Shown here one piece after another: positions 52,840-62,194 of a stretch of 64,000 nt of DNA. The position numbers and the translations under genes were made by a program. The stretch is from positions 2,107,501-2,171,500 of the forward strand of contig JASPKZ010001233.1 in the NCBI GenBank assembly GCA_030220185.1. Direction: 5' to 3'. Under the pieces are notes generated by a model. It was given only the letters and a program-made list of their open reading frames with translations. It made no database searches and was not told the origin of the DNA. Within the stretch, counting starts at the first letter, position 1. Every line of letters starts with the position of its first letter. Source of the DNA: Diploptera punctata (Eukaryota; Arthropoda; Insecta; Blattodea; Blaberidae).

Positions 52840-53245
52840 TAACATTATGAGGTTCAATTAATAAGAATTAAATTAATCATGATTTCTTCTTACCTCATAC
52901 TTCTATGTTTTTTTAAACACAGCACTGCAGTATCAGCAACCCATTGTCACCATCGTCAGCTGTTTTCACGACTGTCAATTTTTTCTTTTGCTGGTAATTA
53001 TCCAAACTGCCATCTGGTGTTCTTTCGAAGGAATTATTTTCTTTCAAAAGAACACCAGATGGCAGTTTAGAAAATAATTCCTCCAAAAGAACACCAGATG
53101 GCAGTTTGGATAATTACCGGCAAAATAAAAAATTGACAGTCTTGAAAATAGCTGACGGTGGTGACAATTGGTCGCTGATACTGCAGTGCTGTGTTTAAAA
53201 AAACATAGAAGTATGAGGTAAGAAGAAATCACGATTCATTTAATT
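52840..53245. repeat. Penelope-type palindrome in peroxidase downstream flank
   Basis: Arms of about 170-190 bp: TTTCTTCTTACCTCATACTT, CACAGCACTGCAGTATCAGC, AATTATCCAAACTGCCATCT and their reverse complements. Centre near 53040 includes a small direct repeat AAAAGAACACCAGATGGCAG. Starts 54 bp upstream (minus sense) of the last peroxidase acceptor, so it sits in the last intron. Confidence 0.85.
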
Positions 53246-53247
53246 CT

Positions 53248-53277
<30 letters not shown>

Positions 53278-53278
<1 letters not shown>

Positions 53279-53582
53279 TTTAGAAAGAAAAATTGACGCT
53301 CGGACTGGAATTCGAACTGCAGATCTCTGATTCTGTGCGTCAGTATGATACAGATTACACCATCCAAACTCCAATACGAACGTCAACAATTCTTTCCATT
53401 TATAATTATTTTTCACCAGGAAGAAAATTCTGATGAAAGATAATTATATAAGTGAAAAGAATTGTTGACGTTTGTATTGGAGTTTGGATGGTGTAATCTG
53501 TATCATACCGACATGTAGAGTCAGTGATCTGGGGTTTGAATCCCGGTCTGAACTTTAATTTTTGTTTCTAAAATAAAACTAT
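53278..53582. repeat. tRNA-like foldback element
   Basis: Arms 53280-53400 and 53455-53580 are reverse complements. The right arm reads TTTGGATGGTGTAATCTGTA (A box) to CTGGGGTTTGAATCCCGGTC (B box). Outer ends AGAAAGAAAAATT / AATTTTTGTTTCTA. Located in the last peroxidase intron. Confidence 0.75.
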
Positions 53583-53644
53583 GTCCAATTCTGGAACATG
53601 TTAATTTAAAATATATCATAAATATGTATGAAAATATAATGGGA

Positions 53645-53975
53645 AGTAACATAATGAGATTTTACTTAATAATAATATGTTTGGTCTGTTTAATTCTTAC
53701 CTCATTTTGTTGTTTCTATTAGACATATGTTTGAAGACTTATTTGCCCCATCTTCTGCATATAGAAGAACATGGAGAGAATTATGAATTTTGAAATTCCT
53801 GGAGAGGAATTTAATTAGCAAGTTCTTTGGGCCACAGAAAGAGGGAGCAGGAGTTGAGATCCAGGGCCGACAACTTGGAAAAAATCAGTCTGCACAAACT
53901 GAAAATGGGGCAAACATGTCTTGAAACATATGTCTAACAGAAACAACCATATGAGCTGAGAATTAAACACACCAA
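53645..53975. mobile_element. Penelope-derived foldback with long loop
   Basis: Left TTGTTTCTATTAGACATATG, TTTGAAGACTTATTTGCCCC; right GGGGCAAACATGTCTTGAAA, CATATGTCTAACAGAAACAA. The loop has the decayed C-terminal coding region (MNFEIPGEEFN-like, then GPQKEGAGVEIQ-like), matching KLMNFEIPGKLI-type sequence at 63.0 kb. Confidence 0.7.
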
Positions 53976-54029
53976 ATTTATTATATATATATATATATAT
54001 ATATGTTCGCATAGTACAACAATATATAA

Positions 54030-54430
54030 TATCTATCTATCTACAATGGCGTAACAGTCCAGCGTTGGGCCTTAGTCTCTCCTTTGTCAGGAGTTACTAG
54101 ACCAAGTTAATTTAGTTATGATTATATCCCTATAGATGTCATGAATGGTATGTGGTCAACATACCAATCTAATGAGACATCTAGTAAGCATCTAAGATAT
54201 TATCAGGATGTTGAAGGTTGATTAATTTTGCTTAGAGGACTCTTTATTCAGGTTTTCTTTTATGAACCTGAAAATCTTCAGACTCGTGACTTACAGCTTA
54301 CAGAGGACTTGTGCTTTGGAATTTTTCATCCTAAAATATGCATTGACCCAGGGGGTTTGAACACAAGACTCTCAGGATATCAGAGGCAAGGAACTGATCT
54401 TCTAGACCATCGTGATTGATGAAAGATCAT
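54030..54430 (+). repeat. dispersed repeat shared with 59.15-59.83 kb
   Basis: GTCTCTCCTTTGTCAGGAGT, TACTAGACCAAGTTAATTT, GATGTCATGAATGGTATGTG, TTTGCTTAGAGGACTCTTTA and GAACCTGAAAATCTTCAGAC. Ends with a tRNA-like GGGGGTTTGAACACAAGACT scrap. It provides the uninterrupted reference for the doubly interrupted 59-kb copy. Confidence 0.65.
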
Positions 54431-54539
54431 TCTACTCTTTATAAATATTTATTTATTCTAATGATGAGATTTTTTAAAAACTATGTTATTATCCAGAAAT
54501 TGAGATTTTATAAACTTTATAAATATATGAAGTACTTAC

Positions 54540-54648
54540 ATTTCGTGATCTGGTAGTACCATAGGATAAACTTGAATGGTGTCAATCAAATCTGTATTAT
54601 CACAGATCACTCGAGATAACTTAACTTTCCTAAGTTCTTGTAGTTGTT
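54540..54648 (-). CDS. animal haem peroxidase, penultimate coding exon
   Basis: 109 bp between acceptor CTTTTTTTTCAG and donor AT|GTAAGTACT. Reads (E)-QLQELRKVKLSRVICDNTDL, then IDTIQVYPMVLPDHE-I. The RKVxLSRVICDNTD-I block is a conserved C-terminal helix of animal haem peroxidases, its Cys forming a structural disulphide in the family. Starts with two bases and ends with two bases of split codons. Confidence 0.9.
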
Positions 54649-54823
54649 CTGAAAAAAAAGTATATTATTTAGAATTTACTGCATTTATGTATAACTTAAT
54701 ATTAGTATGCAGTGAGTCTGACTGAGGTCTAGTCCAACGGACATGCCTGGACATACTGTAAACTTGATCTTAATTCCTAGAGACAGAGTCTTGTGAAGGA
54801 TGCAAATTAAATAAATCCAGTCT

Positions 54824-54960
54824 TGTAATCAATGGTGAAGAGAAAATTTTTTTGCCTGAACTGGGAATCGAACCCCGAACTTTTAAGCTAATTCAGATTA
54901 CATTCCCATCCAAGCATAAATCCTTCCTTTACCTTACTCTCTTGGTCCCACATTCAAATG
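54824..54960 (-). repeat. tRNA-like MITE, partial
   Basis: TTGTAATCAATGGTGAAGAG and CTGAACTGGGAATCGAACCC as in the 55711 element, but the region encoding the A box is deleted (AACTTTTAAGCTAATTCAGA). Confidence 0.6.
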
Positions 54961-54964
54961 CAAT

Positions 54965-55705
54965 GAATTATCATTCACAAATATACAATGAATGGCTTCT
55001 ACATTAATTTATAAACGCATTAGACCGTAAAAGGCGTTCTCTGCTGAGAAAGTTTTATCCTAATACATTTTGCTTACTCAGAAATCTATTCATGCGATAA
55101 TAATTGTAAGCTACCTTACGAGGTAACTTAAGATCATAGCTCAAGATAGAAACTTATCGTGAGAATCCCGAAGGGAACCGATGGTAACCGATGTAGTTTG
55201 AAACCTTTGCAGCTTTATCCAAGATATCAGACCTTGAAGACTTCGATCATGTTTTCGGTATACGCGGAGAAGAGGAATTTGATAGAGTCTACCAAAGAAT
55301 TAAACTGGAAGAACAGGAGAATCGGCGTAATATTGCGCGATGCAGACGCCATTGTATACGGTATTATTTGTGGGACGCATGCGTAAATGCATTCCTCTAT
55401 AGCAGACGAAAATAACGGAAGTGGTTTTATCGCTGAGAATTCTGGGTAATTCGTTGCCAATATTACGAAAACGTCGACTTTCATGCATGACCGGTATGTC
55501 GGCCGTTAATTCGATCTCAGCAATTGCTCACGGTGAGTCAGCTCACCAGTGATTGGAAGTAATTTGAGTAGAGACTAATGTATTTGCATGCGGCCCTAAG
55601 ATGACATGATAGTACTCCATACAGTTACAGCATTATTTATTAAATTAATATTAAGGAGCTAAAACTGTTACTATGATTGAAATAAGTAAATTAATGTACA
55701 CAACT
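54965..55705. other. unassigned intronic sequence
   Basis: 55150-55560 is GC-richer than average and open for 75-85 codons in three overlapping frames on both strands, none recognisable. Flanked by two related tRNA-like elements in the same orientation, so it might be cargo of a larger composite unit. Confidence 0.35.
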
Positions 55706-55710
55706 AAACA

Positions 55711-55881
55711 ATTGTAATCAATGGTAAAGAGAAACATTTTTGCCTGAACTGGGAATCGAACCCCGAAGCTTTAGCATTCCGTGCTAATGCTCTGACCACT
55801 GAGCTCATTGAGGCTACATTCCCATCCAAGTATAAATCCTCCCTTTACCTTACTTTTCTCTTTACCATTGATTACAATAGT
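55711..55881 (-). repeat. MITE enclosing a complete tRNA-like sequence
   Basis: Terminal inverted repeats of about 22 bp (TTGTAATCAATGGTAAAGAG / CTCTTTACCATTGATTACAA). Between them, on the minus strand: AGCCTCAATGAGCTCAGTGG (A box), CAGAGCATTAGCACGGAATG (anticodon-arm region), CTTCGGGGTTCGATTCCCAG (B box) and TTCAGGC. The acceptor stem is imperfect. In a peroxidase intron. Confidence 0.75.
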
Positions 55882-56269
55882 TTAGTTGTGTATATTAATT
55901 TACTTATTTCAATCATAATAATAGTTTTAGCTTCTTAATATTAATTTAATAAAGTTTAATCTTTTTGTTACCAAGTATCTGCTGGACCAGATTTCAACCA
56001 GACACACTACAATTTAATTTATATTTGGCGATGAAAGAAGGTCGATATGAATCAGTATAGTACCACTGATAGTAAAAGAAGAATTACAAAGCATAACTAA
56101 CTGACTGACTAATTTACTGCTTGATTAATTAACTAACTATATGACTGACTGACTTATTAACTAACCGTTGGGGGTTGTTATATAAAAAGTTAAAATATTA
56201 AAATTTGTACTTGAAACATCAGTCGTCCTCAACAAATTGCAATTCATTAAAATAGTGAATGAATTTTAA

Positions 56270-56402
56270 TATATTTCATCAAGTCGACGTTTCAATCTCC
56301 TTATGTGAAATCATTTTCAAGACATTATGTATTTATTATATTATAAAAAACCATGTCTTAAAAATGATCTCGCACAAGGAGATTGAAACATCCACTTAAT
56401 AA
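56270..56402. repeat. short foldback
   Basis: ACGTTTCAATCTCCTTATGT, GAAATCATTTTCAAGACAT and ATGTCTTAAAAATGATCTC, ACAAGGAGATTGAAACATCC around a short AT loop. Similar in size to the other Penelope-type foldbacks but without the CTCAT signature. Confidence 0.6.
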
Positions 56403-56443
56403 ATTAATTTTTTGACTGAGATAACAATTAATTCTTGTTGTTA

Positions 56444-56477
<34 letters not shown>

Positions 56478-56478
<1 letters not shown>

Positions 56479-56772
56479 AAGTGATCCCACAACAGGCCCG
56501 GAGGCCCTTGGGGTAGTAGGAGGTTAAGGCTCCCACTTTTTCTAGACAATCGGCATTTTACGTCAGCCGGGTTGTCAGCCCTGCGTGACGGCCGCGTTTA
56601 CCCCCAGAACAAGCGTCTGGTACTTATTTCCGTTAGAGGCTGAGTCGACCCCAGGGCCATAGTGCCGCCAGAGGGTTTGGGTCAGTTTAAAAATCCTGAC
56701 CCCAACGGGACTTGAACCATCGACCCTCCGGCTTGTAGCTCAGTGCCTTAACCACTACGCTACGGCGTGCCC

Positions 56773-56773
<1 letters not shown>
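56478..56773 (-). mobile_element. SINE family A in an ATT microsatellite
   Basis: All family A blocks in reverse: GTGATCCCACAACAGGCC, GGGTTGTCAGCCCTGCGTGA, CCAACGGGACTTGAACCATC and ACTACGCTACGGCGTGCCCC. Flanked both sides by ATT runs, which may be the duplicated target. Confidence 0.9.
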
Positions 56774-56828
<55 letters not shown>

Positions 56829-57059
56829 ACTCTCAGTGATTAATATTTAACATACATATTAAAAATATATTTTAATTTGTTCAGGATGATTAATATTTGA
56901 GGTAAACATTTTAATATTTTAACTTTTCGATTAATTAACTGACCAATTAATTAACTGACTGACTAATTAACAAACTGACAAACATATGTTTAATTAACTA
57001 AATGATTAACTCCTAAATTGGGAATGTATCCTATAAGATACATTGATTTAATTTATTTA

Positions 57060-57995
57060 ACACTAGCTAATACCCGCCTTGCATTGCTACGACTAAATAA
57101 ATTATATATTAAAGGTTAATTAAATTGAATGGTATATGCTGAGACGAACCATACATGGCAGTTGCTAGTCAGTTTTTAATTTCAGGTAAACCTCCACTTC
57201 TAATTTCGGATTTCACTCATTTTTATATAATACCTAGCTTGCTTTATTTTAATAGGATATAACTGAGTTTTGTTGTGAAACATAGAAAATTGTGACCACT
57301 AGAGCGATTTTTAAATTTTCACTTCAGGTGAACTACAGCTAATGGTATTAGAGAGTCCAATTGTGAATTTAAACAAGGGTCCCACTCAAACATACAAAAA
57401 AAAAAAAATCATCAAAATCAGTCAGTTTAGGCAGTTTTTAATTTTGGGTTTCAAGTAAACCTCCACTTCTAATTGTTGGATTTTGCTCATTTTTGGATAA
57501 TACCTACCTCGGTTTATTTTAGTAGGATATATTGAGTTTCGTTATGAAATATCGAAAATTGTGACCGCTAGAGTGATTTTAAATTTTCACTTCAGGTAAA
57601 CTGCTACACCTAATGGTTTTAGAGAGTCCAATTGTTAATCTAAACCGTCCAGGGATCCATTCAAACACACACAAGAATCTTCATCAAAATCGAGTCGTTT
57701 AGGCAGTTTTTAATTTTGGATTTCAGGTAAAACTTCACTTCTAATTGTCAGATTTCACTAATTTTTGGATAATACCTACCTCAGTATATTTTAATAGGAT
57801 ATATGAGTTTTGTTGTAAAACATTGAAAATTGTGACTGCTAGAGCAATTTTTTAAATTTTCACTTCAGGTGAACTCCTACACCCAATGTTTTAGAGGGTC
57901 CAATCGTGAATCTAAATCATCTAGGGAATCACTCAAACACACACAAAAAATGTCATCAAAATCAGTCCAGTTGTTAGGAAGAGTTCAGTGACATA
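57060..57995 (+). repeat. CTAGAGCG repeat, three tandem units of about 270 bp
   Basis: Starts ACTAGCTAATACCCGCCTTG. GTGACCRCTAGAG motifs at about 57291, 57560 and 57831 give a period near 270 bp. Each unit has TAAACCTCCACTTCTAATTG, TACCTACCTCGGTTTATTTT, TTTTCACTTCAGGTGAAC and TTAGAGAGTCCAATTGT. Ends 45 bp from the donor of a peroxidase exon. Confidence 0.8.
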
Positions 57996-58041
57996 TACAC
58001 ATACTGAAGAATTGTATATAAATACATATATAGATTCTGAC

Positions 58042-58213
58042 CTGGTGTGTGAAGGATGAAGGCTGATTGCCCAGTTCATACCAAAATCTGTCACCTCGTC
58101 TTGAATAGCTAAACTGAGTGGCGATGATACAAGCAAATGTTGGACCAACCATACTTCCAGGTAGTGGTCTTTCTGATACTCCTCCTGACCAGAGATCTAC
58201 ATCAGATGGATGT
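58042..58213 (-). CDS. animal haem peroxidase exon with a phase-breaking AC insertion
   Basis: 172 bp between acceptor TTTTTTTTTGCAG and donor CAG|GTCAGA. Reads (E)-HPSDVDLWSGGVSERPLPGS, then MVGPTFACIIATQFSYSRRG and DRFWYELGNQPSSFT. DLWxGG-E-P-G--VGPTF-CI---QF---R-GDRFWYE is a core signature of animal peroxidases. The exon ends TTCACACACCAG. For the next exon to continue in frame (SSFT-P-EQLQELR) the sequence should be TTCACACCAG, so the dinucleotide AC is one copy too many (58045-58051). With two bases removed every intron phase in the gene agrees. Confidence 0.9.
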
Positions 58214-58339
58214 CTGCAAAAAAAAATGTTACAATATATTTATTTATATTTATATATTTATATATATATGATATATATGGCAGGGAAGACCCAGTTCTTG
58301 CTACATCTCGTAATAATGGAGAATAAGAAAAATAAATGT

Positions 58340-58440
58340 TTATATTAGATTTGCCTGGTGGTGTAATGGATAGCATGCTTGAGTACCAATCCAGAGGTCC
58401 GGTTTCAAATCCCATCCAGGCATTTATTTTTCTTATCATC
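58340..58440 (+). repeat. tRNA-like sequence in peroxidase intron
   Basis: GCCTGGTGGTGTAATGGATA (A box), CAGAGGTCCGGTTTCAAATC (B box), and a 3' CCAGGC that pairs with the first six bases. Followed by ATTTATTTTTCTTATCAT as in the 22.4-kb foldback, so it belongs to a tRNA-like repeat rather than being a tRNA gene. Confidence 0.65.
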
Positions 58441-58453
58441 ACACACACATATA

Positions 58454-58490
<37 letters not shown>

Positions 58491-59185
58491 TAAAATATCC
58501 TTATTTGCAGGGGATATGTTCCGCAAATATGCTGCGAATATGGAATGGTAATTTGTATGGGTATATCAGGGATACGTTCCAAGGTTCCAAAATAAAATAA
58601 AAATTATCAAAATTAAATCAATTTATGAGAGATTTTGAACAATTTTTCTTTTACTCAACATTATAAATTGGCAACAAAGAAGATATGCATTTTATTCAAT
58701 CAAAATTATTGCAATGAATGACATATTGAAACAACAAAACACTGATCATGGCGAGGGTGGCATTTATCAACGGACATAGCGGCACGTGAAATACTGCAGC
58801 GGTGGCTTTTAACAACGAACTTTAGGCCTAGCGACAATAAGGTTTGTTTTACTTTCATAATATGTCCATTTGGTACTTACATAATATGTCCATTTGGTTT
58901 TTATTACTCTTTGTAAAAGCCGCCTTTGCATGTGCCTGCAGTAAAAAAAGTTGCCGATGCATTAATAAAGGATACAAATCCTTCTAATATACTGACTGGA
59001 TCCGTGAATAAAAAAATTTTTAGCCGCGAATACAGGAACTGTGCCGCAAGTTTTTAACCTGCGAATAATGAAAATGTGAATAAGGGAACTGCGAATAAGC
59101 AGCTTTACTATATACTGTTCAAGGTTAAAATGCCAGTAAAGATTTTTTTAATGGCGTAGCCATAGCCTCTCCTTTGTTAGGAGTT

Positions 59186-59392
59186 ACTAACTAACTCACT
59201 GGCACTATTGAACCCGTAGGTTCATGGTCGCACAGACATAAGCTCTCCATATATCCCTATCCTGAGCCAATGATTTCCAATCATTCCCTGTATAATCTAC
59301 TTCCCTCAAATCACAGTTAATGTTATTCTCCCACCTAATTCTTGGTCTACCAACTGGGAATTTTCCCTCTGGTTTTCCTACAAGAAGCTTCC
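59186..59392 (-). mobile_element. RTE-B 3' fragment with AGTTACT target duplication
   Basis: AACTAACTCACTGGCACTAT to AGAAGCTTCC. GGAGTTACT (to 59185) and AGAGTTACT (from 59393) flank it. The undisturbed repeat at 54.09 kb has a single GGAGTTACTAGACC, which proves the insertion. Confidence 0.85.
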
Positions 59393-59483
59393 AGAGTTAC
59401 TAGACCAAGTTAATTTTTAATTACCCCATTTGCCCACAGATGTCATGAATGGTATGTGGTCAACACACTGACTCAATCGGTGC

Positions 59484-59713
59484 ATTTCTCAACCGAAGGC
59501 TAAACCACGATCACAGTTTTCCGATTTTTTGTTTGCATAACATCCATAAAAACTGAAATTCTATGGCTGTTAATTACAAAAAAAAACAAATGTCTGAATC
59601 ATGTCTATGGTTTCATAATAACTTCTGTGAATTTTCAGTCTTTTTATAGGTGTTATGGAAACTATAAAAAATTGGAAAAACCGGGGTCATGGTTTAGACT
59701 GTGGTTGAGAAAT
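59484..59713. mobile_element. MITE with about 37-bp terminal inverted repeats
   Basis: ATTTCTCAACCGAAGGCTAA ... and the reverse complement of its right end ATTTCTCAACCACAGTCTAA; both continue ACCAYGA and GTTTTCC. 230 bp, non-coding. The target duplication is unclear (AT or none), so the superfamily is undetermined. Confidence 0.75.
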
Positions 59714-59945
59714 CCACCCAATGAAACATCTAGCAAGCAACTAAGGTATTGCTGGGATGTTGCGATCAGTAAATTTTGCTTAGAGGCCTTTTTATTCAGG
59801 CTTAAGAATCTTTCATGAGCCTGAAAATCTTCACACTTATAGAACACTAATGTATTCATTGGTCCATGGCTTGAGACTGTTAGTTGTATTTGGGTCCATT
59901 GTGTGGGCTCTGTTTTACCACGTATTTATAAATTAAATTTATGTA

Positions 59946-60480
59946 CAGGGCTATTCAGAAAGAAGGAACAGACTTCAAGCATATATTTCTTCCAAACTAC
60001 AAAAAATAAAAACACAATTCCAACGTTCCTGGAATGAGAAAACTTCAAACTTCACTATTTTATGCATTCAATATGAGCACCATGTGTTACACGACAAATA
60101 TCAAAACGGTGATCCATTTCTTGCCACACATGAATCAGCTGGTCTCTAGTTATCAAATTCACAGCTTCAACAATTCAGTGTTGCAGATTTTCAAGAGTGT
60201 CAGGCATACAGGGAATATAAACATGGTCTTTTACGTAACCCTACAGATAAAAATCACACAGAGTTAGGTCTGGTGACCTGGGAGGCCACTGGTAATGAAG
60301 TTGATCTTCTGCTCCTCCTCTTCCAATCCAACGTTCTGTTGTCGCCATTTTAATACAAACAATCAACATGACACGCAACAGCGCTTTCTCTTTCCAGGAA
60401 CATTGGAATTGTGTTTCTCTTCTTTGTAGTTTCGAAGAAATAAATGTTTGAAGTATGTTATTTCTTTCTGAATAGCCCTG
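59946..60480 (-). mobile_element. internally deleted Tc1/mariner-type element
   Basis: Flanked by TA on both sides (59944-59945, 60481-60482). The terminal inverted repeats exceed 40 bp: CAGGGCTATTCAGAAAGAAG and, reversed, CAGGGCTATTCAGAAAGAAA. The interior retains only the C-terminal part of a transposase on the minus strand. In the 58.2-61.9-kb peroxidase intron. Confidence 0.9.
60045..60310 (-). pseudogene. mariner transposase C-terminal fragment
   Basis: In one minus frame with two stops: NQLHYQWPPRSPDLTLCDFY, GYVKDHVYIPCMPDTLENLQ, EAVNLITRDQLIHVWQEMDH and RFDICRVTHGAHIE. PRSPDLTxCDF-L-G carries the last catalytic Asp of the DDE/D triad. The N-terminal two thirds are missing. Confidence 0.85.
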
Positions 60481-60482
60481 TA

Positions 60483-60950
60483 TTATACTGCCAAGGACCT
60501 ATTTGTATAGATTGTATGTGTTGATGGTTAGCACGATATCTAATGAACAGGGAAAGTACCTTGGTTGGCATTGTAGTGCTCTATAGTGAGCGAAGTTAAC
60601 TGAAACCGGAGTATGCATGCGCTTTGACGGCACAAGACAGCAACGCAGCCTAGCGTACAGCTGTGGTGCATACAAGAGTGAACAGAATACAGACGCAATG
60701 GCTCTGTGTGTAGTATATCTCATTTCCCAATCAACTTAAGTACTTTCCCTGCTAATGAGTTAGATGTAATTTTGAGGTTAAACCATTTTAATGTTTATTT
60801 AAGGATAGATGATCACCCTTCTACCAGCCAATGGGAATGGTTACTCTTTTAATTAATATTTTTAGTGCTAGTGAATGAGTTAGTTAATTTCATTTAGTTA
60901 GTATACAATGATTTTGAAGCAGTTGTGTTTTTTATTGAGACTTGAAAGCA
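60483..60950. other. unassigned intronic sequence
   Basis: 60540-60720 is GC-richer (GCATGCGCTTTGACGGCACA) with an open minus frame of 74 codons that I cannot assign. No splice sites are convincing. Confidence 0.35.
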
Positions 60951-60954
60951 AATG

Positions 60955-61575
60955 TTAATTTTCAGCCCAAAGGGATGCTGGCCCAGAGGGGTATTATTGT
61001 GGGGTTCCCACTAATGTAGCATTTCCTCCACATTAAGGTGATGTGGTTATACCATCAGTACTTGGTCCCCAGAGCCTCATTTGTAACAGCAGGTTGAACC
61101 ATGAGAGGTTGAGGATGAGATATGGATAGGAGAGGTGATGAAATGCACGTCACTATCCCTTGCAATTGTACAAAAGAACACAAGATTGTGGCTTTATAAG
61201 GTTCTCACAAGACCAGTATTAATGTATGGTAGCGAAGCATAGAAAATACAAAGAAGAGATGAAAGTTGAATAACAGCAAATGAGATGTGATTTATGTGCC
61301 GTACAGCATGCTATACAAAGTGGGGTCATAAAAGAAATGAGGAAATGATGGAAGAGTTGGAGGTAGAAACCATTCTCCACCATATACAAAACTACCAGAA
61401 CAACTGGAAAGCCCATCTTCAATGAATGTCATACCATAGAATCCCAAAAGCCATGCTTTGTTACTGCCCCCGAGGCAAAAGATCGCTGGGACGTCAAAAA
61501 AGCGCTGGATGAAAAATTCCTCTTTGAGACCATAATAGGCCACATGGTCTAATACTTGCATGGATGATGATGATT
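60955..61575. mobile_element. RTE-A pieces: inverted 5' UTR joined to 3' end
   Basis: 60960-61160 is the reverse complement of an RTE-A 5' untranslated region (GCTCAGGGACC-type: CTTGGTCCCCAGAGCCTCAT, TTGTAACAGCAGGTTGAACC, GATAGGAGAGGTGATG). 61165-61570 is plus-strand 3' coding sequence: GLYKVLTRPVLMYGSEA-like, QQMRCDLCAVQHA, EELEVETILHHIQNYQNNWK, SQKPCFVTAPEAKDR and a TTGCATGGATGATGATGA end. The opposite orientation indicates 5' inversion or two insertions. Confidence 0.65.
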
Positions 61576-61579
61576 TTTT

Positions 61580-61905
61580 TATTATGTTGTTTGGTCCTGA
61601 GACTGGCAAGCTTATATAAGCCAGGGAAGGAACAATCTCGGCTTGCCAATCAAGAATTTTCTAGTATAGAAGCTTTGGTAGTCAAAGTCTCTGGAAAGGA
61701 CAGGTGGATATGTATAGAATCTTCCAGACATAAATGTTTAGATGCATCAATCGTTCTGTATGGGTCTTTCAAATTGCGAGTCAACGACTCGTGGTTCTAT
61801 TTCCACCAATGTGAGACCACTATACATGCTGTCACCCACAAAATTTAAATGATGCTATGATAATGTGTCAGGCAAAACTATCACAGGTAAATTTATATAA
61901 CATAC
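61580..61905. other. unassigned; open frame of 94 codons on plus
   Basis: 61564-61848 is open on the plus strand (LCCLVLRLASLYKPGKEQSR, VVKVSGKDRWICIESSRHKC). It starts in the RTE tail and overlaps a TATA-like CTTATATAAG. Antisense to the peroxidase intron. No family recognised; chance is possible. Confidence 0.3.
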
Positions 61906-61909
61906 TTAC

Positions 61910-62002
61910 TCATAAATTGATGCATATCTTCCAATGGTTTCATTAGACATAGAACCAAAAAGTTCATCAAAGCTATTAGCTCCAGGAAGCCCACAGAATT
62001 TT
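61910..62002 (-). CDS. animal haem peroxidase exon
   Basis: 93 bp between acceptor TTAATTTTTCAG and donor GA|GTAAGTATG. The first A completes Arg (MEF-R), then KFCGLPGANSFDELFGSMSN and ETIGRYASIY-(E). The Cys pairs in the family's C-terminal disulphide, and GxPxxxSFxEL is typical. Both ends are split codons and match the neighbours. Confidence 0.95.
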
Positions 62003-62049
62003 CTGAAAAATTAAAACATATTTAATTATTTCTCAAAACTGACAGAAGG

Positions 62050-62160
62050 TACAACTATGAGGTATTTTTATTAAAAGATTGAACTCGAAAAAATATATCT
62101 CACCTCATTTTTTTTTTCTGCTCTAGAACATGTTTTGGTAAACATCTTCATTATTATCAA
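62050..62160. mobile_element. Penelope-derived end fragment
   Basis: AACTATGAGGTATTTTTATT, ATATATCTCACCTCATTTTT, TAGAACATGTTTTGGTAAAC and CATCTTCATTATTATC. Lies 50 bp upstream (minus sense) of a peroxidase acceptor. Confidence 0.65.
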
Positions 62161-62194
62161 ATAGAATTTGACTTGAACTATTATAGGAAATATC

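Larger units (their letters stand above)
59150..59835 (+). repeat. dispersed repeat, interrupted twice
   Basis: Second copy of the 54.03-kb repeat: GCCTCTCCTTTGTTAGGAGT, [RTE-B], GAGTTACTAGACCAAGTTAA, GATGTCATGAATGGTATGTG, [MITE], AATGAAACATCTAGCAAGCA, TTTGCTTAGAGGCCTTTTTA. Comparison with the 54-kb copy locates both insertions. Confidence 0.75.

Noticed and set aside
58118..58348. Plus-strand frame over the peroxidase exon
   Set aside because: Antisense shadow; the minus strand carries the conserved peroxidase motifs and splice signals.
61564..61848. New plus-strand gene with TATA box
   Set aside because: Begins in an RTE tail, sits antisense in a peroxidase intron and has no recognisable domain; listed only as unassigned.
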